DNA from: Halovenus sp.
GTDB taxonomy: Archaea > Halobacteriota > Halobacteria > Halobacteriales > Haloarculaceae
Direction: 5' to 3'
Assembly: GCA_028275145.1 (NCBI GenBank)
Contig: JAQCNG010000123.1
Span: 1 to 9,152 of the forward strand
Length of the DNA: 9,152 bases
Shown piece by piece: positions 1 through 4,849 of this stretch (positions within the stretch are counted from its first letter, which is position 1; each line of letters begins with the position of its first letter). The translations under genes and the position numbers were made by a program. The notes beneath the pieces are model-generated. The model did not search any database. It worked only from the letters and a program-made list of their open reading frames with translations, and was not told the DNA's origin.

Positions 1-11
1 CCAGACGTTCT

Positions 12-25
12 GTATAGCGTTATAC
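12..25. repeat. Small AT-rich inverted repeat downstream of the integrase gene
   Basis: GTATA (12-16) and TATAC (21-25) face each other across GCGT, 30 bases after the integrase stop. An AT-rich inverted repeat beside a recombinase gene could be a crossover-type site, an operator, or the promoter of a gene lying left of the window. The arms are only five bases, so chance is likely. Confidence 0.25.
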
Positions 26-54
26 GATTTATCTCGCGGACTCTCGACCGACAC

Positions 55-1089
55 TCACAGAACTGCGTAGATATACTGCTCGTAGACATCCCGGACACGG
101 TCGCCCCAGTCGTGGGTGTAGGTGTCGATGATGTCCTGGGCGACATCACCGCGGAGATACTTGACGACGCCGCGGTCACCCGTACGGTCCCGGAGATGTG
201 TCGTGAAGAAGTGCCGGAAGTAGTGGGGTGTGACGTTCTCCTCGGGGCCACCGCCCTCCCGGTACCAGCCTGCGTCACGAGTGTGTTCGGTGACGATGTG
301 GTGGACAACGTCCGGTGTGAGTCGCTGGCCCCACTGTTTGCCGGTGCTGACAAACAGCGGGTCTGCGGGTGAGACGGGGTCGGGCCGCACCGCGAGCCAC
401 CGCTCCAGCACGGTCGTGAGCTCCCCGTCGACGGGGATTGTCGTCTCTCGTTTGCGTTTGTTCGAGGCTGTCCGGCGCTCGCCGTTGTAGACCGTCGAGC
501 CAGCGGGTGTGCTGTCGACGTACAGCGAGTCCGGGCGACCGTCGAGTCGGGGGCGGTGGGCGGTCCCCAGCGGGGAATCGGCGAGAAACAGGTCACGCGT
601 ATCGAGATTGCAGAGTTCACCCGCCCGGATACCCGTCTTGAGCAACGTCACGACGACTGCCCGGTCCAGCGGGTGTGCTATCGAGGCGACGAACGACCGC
701 ATCTCCGCGACAGAGATATCACGACGTGCGGGGTCGGTGCTTATCTCCTCGTCGAGTTCCTCCAGTACCACCGCCATCGGGTTCTCCGAGAACGCATCCA
801 CTCTGGTCATGTACTCGTAGAACCGATGGAGGTAGGAGGCGTAGGTGGCGACGGTACTCTCGCCGACGTCGCCGCGCAACTGGTGGATGTAGGCCATGCA
901 ATCCCGGTGATTCGCCGACGCGAGCCCCAACCCCCGGGAGTCCAGATAGCCCCGGAACTCACGCAGGACACGCCCGTACGCCTCGCGCGTGCGCGAGGAC
1001 TTCCCCTGATAGGTGATATCCTCGAGAAAGTACTCGACGTGGTCCTGACCGGCTTCCTCCGGCCCACCGTCCGGATCCAACTCGCTCAC
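55..1089 (-). CDS. Tyrosine recombinase (XerC/D-like integrase), haloarchaeal type
   Basis: A 344-residue site-specific recombinase that would cut and rejoin DNA through a covalent phosphotyrosine. Residues about 15-105 look like the N-terminal core-binding (SAM-like) domain, and residues about 122-344 the catalytic domain. Visible catalytic residues are Arg155 in GIRAGEL, a Lys near 211-213 in NKRKRE, His289 and Arg292 in HYFRH, and the nucleophile Tyr324 in DTYTH. The position usually held by His or Trp in the LGH motif reads RGD (Asp315), a variant I recall from haloarchaeal integrases. The GTG start is chosen because it overlaps the stop of the upstream small gene as GTGA and has a GGTGAG ribosome-binding-like sequence five bases ahead, so the two genes are probably translationally coupled. 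Family assignment is firm. Substrate site, and whether it serves a virus, plasmid or the chromosome, is unknown; no tRNA or att site is visible nearby. Confidence 0.93.
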   Translation of the reverse strand: MSELDPDGGPEEAGQDHVEYFLEDITYQGKSSRTREAYGRVLREFRGYLDSRGLGLASANHRDCMAYIHQLRGDVGESTVATYASYLHRFYEYMTRVDAFSENPMAVVLEELDEEISTDPARRDISVAEMRSFVASIAHPLDRAVVVTLLKTGIRAGELCNLDTRDLFLADSPLGTAHRPRLDGRPDSLYVDSTPAGSTVYNGERRTASNKRKRETTIPVDGELTTVLERWLAVRPDPVSPADPLFVSTGKQWGQRLTPDVVHHIVTEHTRDAGWYREGGGPEENVTPHYFRHFFTTHLRDRTGDRGVVKYLRGDVAQDIIDTYTHDWGDRVRDVYEQYIYAVL

Positions 1090-1484
1090 GCGCTCTCACC
1101 GTCCTCGAGGACGTACCCGCCCTGACGGCCGCTGTAGCGCAGTTCGTCGTTCTCCTGGAGACGCTGCAGTGTCGTCTCGAGTTGGGACTCGATATCCCCG
1201 GTGACCGCCGCGAGCAACGCATCCCAGGAGAGTGGGGCCGACGCTGCGAGCTCCTCGCGCACCTGGTCGTCCAGCGACTCCTGGCTCTCACCGTTGCTCG
1301 CTGCGGGTGCTGTCTCTGGCCCCTCTGGACCGAACTCACGGCGACCGGCCTGGACCATCGACCGAACGAACTCGCTGCGACTCATCCCCAGTTGCTCGGC
1401 GTGTTCGTCCCACTGGTCTCGCTGGTAGGCCGGAACGTACGTCTGGACGACAGTTCGGGCGGTGTCGCGATCGGATTCTCCCAT
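1086..1484 (-). CDS. DUF5805-type small DNA-binding protein upstream of integrase
   Basis: A 132-residue protein that I recognise from memory as the haloarchaeal DUF5805 family. Residues about 10-48 (from TYVPAYQRDQW through GMSRSEFVRSMVQAGRR) have the strand-helix-helix pattern of a ribbon-helix-helix DNA-binding domain. Residues about 49-72 form a Glu/Ser/Pro-rich linker. Residues about 80-128 (LSWDALLAAV, then ETTLQRLQENDELRY and GGYVL) look like a small winged helix. The start is the ATG at 1484; an in-frame TTG at 1514 would add ten residues without family-like sequence. Its stop overlaps the integrase start by four bases. Inference: it represses its own operon through the inverted repeat at 1532-1549, or acts as a directionality or accessory factor for the recombinase. 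Neither role is shown. The gene is confident, the family fairly confident, the role speculative. Confidence 0.85.
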   Translation of the reverse strand: MGESDRDTARTVVQTYVPAYQRDQWDEHAEQLGMSRSEFVRSMVQAGRREFGPEGPETAPAASNGESQESLDDQVREELAASAPLSWDALLAAVTGDIESQLETTLQRLQENDELRYSGRQGGYVLEDGESA

Positions 1485-1531
1485 ATCTGCTCTGTCGAGC
1501 CCCCGCAACTTCAATGTGATGGCAGTTATCT

Positions 1532-1549
1532 ATCTAAGGGAACTTAGAT
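1532..1549. promoter_or_regulatory. Inverted-repeat operator candidate in the DUF5805-integrase promoter
   Basis: The 18 bases read ATCTAAG, a GGAA spacer, then CTTAGAT, so the arms are perfectly complementary over 7 bp. It lies 48-65 bases upstream of the DUF5805 ATG. On the minus strand it is flanked by AT-rich candidates for a TATA element (TATTTA at about 1554-1559 and TTAGATAGATAA at about 1525-1536), so a bound protein would cover the core promoter. Two-arm AT-rich operators of this size suit ribbon-helix-helix dimers, hence the inference of autoregulation. The transcription start is not known and the exact TATA box is a guess. Confidence 0.5.
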
Positions 1550-1612
1550 GGGTAAATACTATCCTCAATCGACGGTCTCAGCGCCCCTGCACAGCGTGTA
1601 ATATTAGAATAC

Positions 1613-1670
1613 CATCTAAACGAATCTGCCCGTCGAGTCGGACAGCACATTCGGGATACTAACATCTAAA
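1613..1670 (+). repeat. Direct repeat CATCTAAA, two copies 50 bp apart
   Basis: CATCTAAA occurs at 1613-1620 and again at 1663-1670, with match extending left as TA(C/A)CATCTAAA. The minus strand of the operator candidate carries the related TACCCATCTAAG (from 1554 to 1543). Exact 50-bp spacing places the two copies on about the same face of the helix. These may be extra binding boxes for the same regulator or recombinase arm-type sites. Short AT-rich words can recur by chance, so support is modest. Confidence 0.35.
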
Positions 1671-1692
1671 TTACACTCTCGGCTGTCTCCGG

Positions 1693-1705
1693 GGAGAGGC
1701 TCTCC
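1693..1705 (+). terminator. Small hairpin followed by TGTTTT, possible plus-strand terminator
   Basis: GGAGA and TCTCC pair around a GGC loop, and the 3' flank on the plus strand reads TGTTTTG. This resembles a weak intrinsic terminator, but no plus-strand gene is seen upstream of it and archaeal termination relies mainly on the T tract alone. It could equally be part of the hairpin cluster of this region. Confidence 0.2.
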
Positions 1706-1730
1706 TGTTTTGCTGTCCGGTGAGTCTCCC

Positions 1731-1754
1731 GAGCCACTGGTCCAACGGTGGCTC
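1731..1754. repeat. Nine-pair hairpin in the gene-free stretch
   Basis: GAGCCACTG (1731-1739) pairs with CGGTGGCTC (1746-1754), with one T-G wobble and a six-base loop. It is one of the strongest local fold-backs in the gene-free stretch. The right arm plus following bases (GGTGGCTCTC at 1747-1756) recurs at 1949-1958. No function can be assigned. Confidence 0.4.
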
Positions 1755-1839
1755 TCTCCCTGATACGGGTGCATTATAACGGGGTAGATATCCTGTGGTG
1801 GCCACGGCGTCTCGTCGGCACATCTGTGCGCCCACCTCG

Positions 1840-1853
1840 GAGACACGTGTCTC
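1840..1853. repeat. 14-bp perfect palindrome
   Basis: GAGACACGTGTCTC is identical on both strands, with CACGTG at its centre. It sits in the gene-free stretch, and a further GTCTC arm at 1809-1813 could pair with its left half around the small hairpin at 1818-1829. It could be a binding site for a dimeric protein; a palindrome of this length is near the edge of what chance allows in a window of this size. Confidence 0.35.
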
Positions 1854-2271
1854 ACAGGCGTCATAGAGCGTGGCGTACCCGGCCCGGCCGTCAGACAGGG
1901 GGGCCACTCACCCCGTTGGCTCCGGTCCCGTTTCTCTCCTTCGGCCCGGGTGGCTCTCGTCCCGGTGAGCGTCGACACTCGGCGCGGAACTGTCGGTATC
2001 CGGGGCGTTCCCCCCGTGCCAGGTGTCTCGTCCGGGCGGTCGCTGCACCTCAGACGGGAACTGGCCCTGCTGACCGTCTCGCACGGCCCGCGGGTTCTTT
2101 GCTTTGCCCCCTGTCCCTGCTCGCTGTCGCCCCGGCCCTCAGTGCCGTCCGCTACAGGGTCCCCCGTCGTAACGTCCGAAGGCATCCGTTGGTGAGTCTA
2201 CCCGGGATACCGGGTTGTCTGGTCCGTGGAATCAGACCCGGGTCGGCCCACGCAACTCGACGACTGAACTG

Positions 2272-2314
2272 GGTTTCACACCGAAACCAACTGTCGGGGC
2301 TGTTCGACCCCGAC
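2272..2314. repeat. Two hairpins in tandem
   Basis: GGTTTC (2272-2277) pairs with GAAACC (2283-2288) around a five-base loop. Four bases later GTCGGGG (2293-2299) pairs perfectly with CCCCGAC (2308-2314) around an eight-base loop containing TTCGA. Together with ACCCGG/CCGGGT at 2200-2215, the palindrome at 2235-2244 and CGGTT/AACCG at 2356-2368 they make a run of stems over about 170 bp. This could be part of a structured RNA. It does not fit a tRNA T-arm because the pairing around TTCGA is out of register. Confidence 0.35.
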
Positions 2315-2571
2315 CACCGACCGGAACTGTTGATCTCCTGCCCACGGAACACCGGCGGTTCGGAACCGTGTCTAGGTCAACACCTCCTGGGACCCCTGGC
2401 TCTCCGTCGAGTTGTTGCCGTGAATCCGGGGCCCCCCGGTCGGACGTCGACGCTCCCCGTGACGAGAGCCCGCTCTTTCGTGGATATCTCGAAACGACCG
2501 CGTTCGTGAGTCGCAACTGTCCCCGGTCGGCGCAAACGCACCGCTCGTCTGTTTCCTGTTGTTTCGTAATA

Positions 2572-2592
2572 AAAACTGGTTATTGCAGTTTT
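2572..2592. promoter_or_regulatory. Inverted repeat in AT-rich island upstream of hbd
   Basis: AAAACTG (2572-2578) and CAGTTTT (2586-2592) are perfect 7-bp inverted arms around seven bases. A third, alternately oriented copy, GAACTGC, follows at 2605-2611, where GCAGTT (2585-2590) and AACTGC (2606-2611) also pair. The island contains TAATAAAA (about 2568-2575), which could serve as a TATA element. It lies about 170 bases before the dehydrogenase start, too far to act on the leaderless promoter at 2733-2741 in the usual way, so it may mark a second promoter or the end of an unseen transcript. Confidence 0.35.
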
Positions 2593-2732
2593 CTCGAATG
2601 TCGGGAACTGCGCGGCCGGAGTAAATCATATGACGCTATATCTATTGCTCGCCGACTGGCTGTCTGTGGCTGGTGCGCCCGGAAACAGCAGACGGCTGTC
2701 CCCGCGCTCGTCGCCAGTGGGCTCCCGACAAC

Positions 2733-2741
2733 TGTATACAT
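2733..2741 (+). promoter_or_regulatory. TATA element of hbd, leaderless promoter
   Basis: TGTATACAT is centred about 26 bases upstream of the hbd ATG, with purine-containing GACAA just before it in the BRE position. This is the spacing expected when transcription starts at or within a few bases of the start codon, the usual arrangement for haloarchaeal genes. No Shine-Dalgarno sequence precedes the ATG, which agrees with a leaderless message. Confidence 0.6.
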
Positions 2742-2762
2742 CCGCCCCACAACCAGACCGGT

Positions 2763-3617
2763 ATGAGCAAACTCGCAGATATCGGTACCGTCGGCGTCGT
2801 CGGTGCGGGCACGATGGGAAGCGGTATCGCACAGGTCACAGCGGCCGCCGGCTACGACGTAATCGTTCGTGACGTCGAGTCGGAGTACGTGCGGGATGGG
2901 CTGGAGTCGGTCGAGTCGGGACTCGAACGCGACGACAGTCTCGACGGCGGGGCAGTCCGGGCCGCACGCGACCGGGTCCGGGGGACGACCAGACTCGACG
3001 AGCTCGCGGAGGCGGACCTCGTCGTCGAGGCTGCCGCCGAGGAACTCGGGGTGAAACAGGACATCTTCGCCGACCTCGACCGGACCTGCGCCGACGGGGT
3101 GGTGCTCGCGAGCAACACCAGCACCCTCTCGATTACCGCTATCGCGGCCGCGACCGACCGGAGTGAGCGGGTCGTGGGTATCCACTTCATGAACCCGGTG
3201 CCGGTGATGCCCGGGGTGGAGGTGGTGGTCGGCGAGCACACCACAGCGGAGACTGTAGCGTTCGCACACGCGTTCGCGGAGGACCTCGGCAAGACAACCT
3301 GGGAGTCTGACGACAAGCCGGGGTTCGTGGTGAACCGCGTGCTGATGCCCTGGATAAACGAGGGTATCCGCGCGTACGACGAGGACGTCGCCTCGAAGGA
3401 GGACATCGACACGGGTCTCAAACTCGGGACGAACGTCCCGATGGGTCCGCTCGAACTCGCAGACCACATCGGTCTCGATATCGTGTTGCAGGCCAGCGAG
3501 ACACTCCACGAGGAACTCGGCGACCGCTACAGGCCGGCGTACCTGCTCAGGCGCAAGGTAGAGGCGGGTGACCTCGGCAAGAAAACCGGCAAGGGGTTCT
3601 ACGAGTACGGCGAGTGA
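2763..3617 (+). CDS. hbd: 3-hydroxyacyl-CoA (3-hydroxybutyryl-CoA) dehydrogenase
   Basis: A 284-residue soluble enzyme predicted to oxidise (S)-3-hydroxyacyl-CoA to 3-oxoacyl-CoA with NAD(P), in beta-oxidation or the crotonyl/acetoacetyl-CoA interconversion. The Rossmann domain opens with GAGTMG (residues 14-19) and Asp37 near the end of the second strand suggests a preference for NAD. The catalytic signature residues are all visible: Ser117 in ASNTS, His141 in HFMNP, Glu153, and Asn191 in GFVVNR. The C-terminal domain carries MGPLELADHIGLD (227-239) and ends in GKKTGKGFYEY. The length is that of the single-domain bacterial/archaeal enzyme, not a hydratase fusion. The ATG at 2763 is preferred over an upstream in-frame ATG at 2673 because the added 30 residues are unlike the family and the TATA element at 2733-2741 fits a leaderless start. 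It is monocistronic here and converges on the methyltransferase gene. Chain-length preference cannot be read from sequence. Confidence 0.95.
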   Translation: MSKLADIGTVGVVGAGTMGSGIAQVTAAAGYDVIVRDVESEYVRDGLESVESGLERDDSLDGGAVRAARDRVRGTTRLDELAEADLVVEAAAEELGVKQDIFADLDRTCADGVVLASNTSTLSITAIAAATDRSERVVGIHFMNPVPVMPGVEVVVGEHTTAETVAFAHAFAEDLGKTTWESDDKPGFVVNRVLMPWINEGIRAYDEDVASKEDIDTGLKLGTNVPMGPLELADHIGLDIVLQASETLHEELGDRYRPAYLLRRKVEAGDLGKKTGKGFYEYGE

Positions 3618-3638
3618 GCACGACCCGCCACGGGGGAC

Positions 3639-3653
3639 CCGCCGGTCGGGCGG
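3639..3653 (+). terminator. Candidate terminator between convergent genes
   Basis: CCGCC and GGCGG pair around a five-base loop 22 bases after the hbd stop, followed by TGGTTTCTG. The two genes converge with only 60 bases between their stop codons, so a terminator is expected here. The T tract is only three bases, so the call is weak. Confidence 0.3.
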
Positions 3654-3677
3654 TGGTTTCTGCCCGGATCCGCCGGG

Positions 3678-4754
3678 TCAGCGACTGTCGTCGGGTCCGG
3701 TCTGTGCGTCCCCGTCCCCGACCGGTCGATAGGAGAGTTCGTACCCCTCGGGGACCCGACGAACGTCGGCGACATCGTAGAACTGTATCTGCCGTTCCTG
3801 TTTTGTCGTCACCGGAAACTCGTAGTTGACCGCCTCGTACGCGAACGTCTCGCCCGCGGCCCGGCGTTGCTCGACAAACGACCGGTGGGCGTCGAGTCGT
3901 TGCTCGAGGACCTCCCGGGAGTAGCCGGGAACGTCCGCGACGCGGTCCGCGAACACCTGGACGAACTCCTCGTCGAGTTCGTAGCCGACGGAGTTGCGGC
4001 CGGCGACCATCGCGGCGAGTGTGGTCGTCCCCGTGCCCCAGAACGGGTCGAGAACGGTGTCGCCGTAGACGGAGTACATGCTGACCAGTCGGTAGGGAAC
4101 CTCGAACGGGTAGGCACCGGAACGCTCGCGCAGGTCGTCGTGTGCCAGCGACTGGAGCTCCCCTCTGATCTCGGTCCAGACGTCCGAGAACCACCGGTTG
4201 CGCTCCTCCCAGAAGTATGCCGCACGGTACCGGCGGTCCGCACCGGGTTCGAACCGACGGCTGTCCGTGCCGTTACGGAACACGAGGATGTACTCGTGTT
4301 CGAGCGTGACGTAGGCGTTGGGGGGCACCATCCCGGAGCCCATGAACTTCGCGCCGGAGTTGACCGGCTTTCGCCAGAGCAGTTCCGGCAACGGTTCGAA
4401 GCCGAGTGCCTCGAACGCGTCGACGACCCGGGAGTGGTTCTGGAACACCCGGAAACTCCCGTCGACGGTCCGTGTCGCGTCACCGACGTTGACACACGCG
4501 ATGCCACCGTCGACCAGCACCCGGGCCAGCTCTGCCCAGACTGCCTCGAGTTCCTCGTGCATCCGCGCGAACGCGGCCCGGCCCTCACCGCTCTCCAGAA
4601 GTTCCTCGATGTCCGGGTCGAGTCTCGCAAAGAGGTCGTCCCACATCTCGACCATCGGGTACGGCGGGGACGTGACCACGAGTTCGACGGAGTCGTCGTC
4701 GAGTTCCGACAGGTCCCGCGAATCACCGACGGTGACACGGTGGCTGGTCTCCAT
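3678..4754 (-). CDS. zim: Beta-class DNA methyltransferase, probable orphan CTAG methylase (Zim)
   Basis: A 358-residue amino-methyltransferase (N4-cytosine or N6-adenine) using S-adenosylmethionine. The catalytic motif TSPPYP is at residues 28-33 and the SAM-binding motif DPFWGTGTT at 236-244, with the target-recognition segment between them; this order defines the beta class, and SPPY is typical of N4-cytosine enzymes. VNVGD (88-92) and LLWRKP (125-130) are further conserved segments. No endonuclease gene is adjacent. Haloarchaea carry a conserved orphan methylase of this kind, Zim, which modifies CTAG; I assign it on overall resemblance, and the near absence of CTAG in this window agrees. 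The class is certain, the CTAG specificity only probable. It starts at an ATG 95 bases after the nuoN stop, on the same strand, and appears to have its own promoter. The C-terminal 70 residues after motif I are Arg/Glu-rich with no assigned role. Confidence 0.85.
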   Translation of the reverse strand: METSHRVTVGDSRDLSELDDDSVELVVTSPPYPMVEMWDDLFARLDPDIEELLESGEGRAAFARMHEELEAVWAELARVLVDGGIACVNVGDATRTVDGSFRVFQNHSRVVDAFEALGFEPLPELLWRKPVNSGAKFMGSGMVPPNAYVTLEHEYILVFRNGTDSRRFEPGADRRYRAAYFWEERNRWFSDVWTEIRGELQSLAHDDLRERSGAYPFEVPYRLVSMYSVYGDTVLDPFWGTGTTTLAAMVAGRNSVGYELDEEFVQVFADRVADVPGYSREVLEQRLDAHRSFVEQRRAAGETFAYEAVNYEFPVTTKQERQIQFYDVADVRRVPEGYELSYRPVGDGDAQTGPDDSR

Positions 4755-4780
4755 CGGGTGACCGTTCCCGGTGATGGCCT

Positions 4781-4787
4781 GTTAATG
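4781..4787 (-). promoter_or_regulatory. Possible TATA element of the methyltransferase gene
   Basis: On the minus strand CATTAAC lies about 27-33 bases before the ATG, preceded by ACACAA. It is the only AT-rich patch in the gap between nuoN and this gene, and the spacing fits a leaderless transcript. Read-through from the nuo operon cannot be excluded because no clear T tract follows nuoN. Confidence 0.4.
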
Positions 4788-4803
4788 TTGTGTCCCGGGC
4801 CGT

Positions 4804-4849
4804 CCACCGGGGGCCAGATCCGGCAGAGACGGCACCCGTCGAACGGTGG
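4804..4849 (-). other. Inverted repeat immediately after nuoN stop
   Basis: CCACCG (4804-4809) and CGGTGG (4844-4849) are complementary six-base arms around a 34-base loop, directly downstream of the nuoN stop codon. No T run follows on the minus strand, so this is at best a weak operon end signal. Confidence 0.15.

Larger units (their letters stand above)
1515..2732. other. Long gene-free, hairpin-rich intergenic stretch
   Basis: No reading frame here looks like a haloarchaeal protein. The longest frames (plus 1748-2509 and minus 1616-2185) are rich in Arg, Pro, Ser and Thr, poor in hydrophobic and acidic residues, and use codons such as AGA, ATA and TTA that neighbouring genes avoid. The left end (1515-1680) is AT-richer and carries the regulatory repeats; the middle (1680-2550) is GC-rich and dense in short inverted repeats; the right end (2550-2650) is again AT-richer. 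I see no tRNA, rRNA, recognisable SRP RNA or RNase P RNA core, no ORB-like origin repeat, no CRISPR repeat and no transposase. It may be decayed mobile DNA or hold an untranslated RNA. Confidence 0.6.

Noticed and set aside
1840..1853. 14-bp palindrome as a strong finding of its own
   Set aside because: A palindrome of this length is expected roughly once in several tens of kilobases to once per window depending on composition, so alone it is weak; it is kept only as a feature.
1616..2185. Minus-strand 189-codon reading frame in the gene-free stretch
   Set aside because: It has almost no aromatic or hydrophobic segments, uses AGA, ATA, TTA and TGT codons that neighbours avoid, and shows no domain I recognise. 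A recently acquired protein cannot be excluded, but support is too thin.
2293..2314. TTCGA within a stem, resembling a tRNA T-arm
   Set aside because: The paired arms do not flank the loop in the register a T-arm needs, and no acceptor, D-arm or anticodon arm can be built around it.
1748..2509. Plus-strand 253-codon reading frame in the gene-free stretch
   Set aside because: The product is dominated by Arg, Pro, Gly and Ser with hardly any acidic residues, typical of chance frames in GC-rich DNA and opposite to haloarchaeal proteins.
1515..2732. Possible replication origin
   Set aside because: No ORB-like repeats with a G tract and no orc1/cdc6 gene are seen in the window.
2673..2762. Upstream in-frame ATG extending hbd by 30 residues
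   Set aside because: The extra segment is unlike the family N-terminus and would include the TATA element; the family start MSKLADIGTVGVVGAG begins at 2763.
2630..2872. Small plus-strand frame with GGAG eight bases before its ATG, starting MTLYLLLADW
   Set aside because: It runs over the hbd promoter and into hbd in another frame, and turns into an Arg-rich shadow sequence after the first 20 residues.
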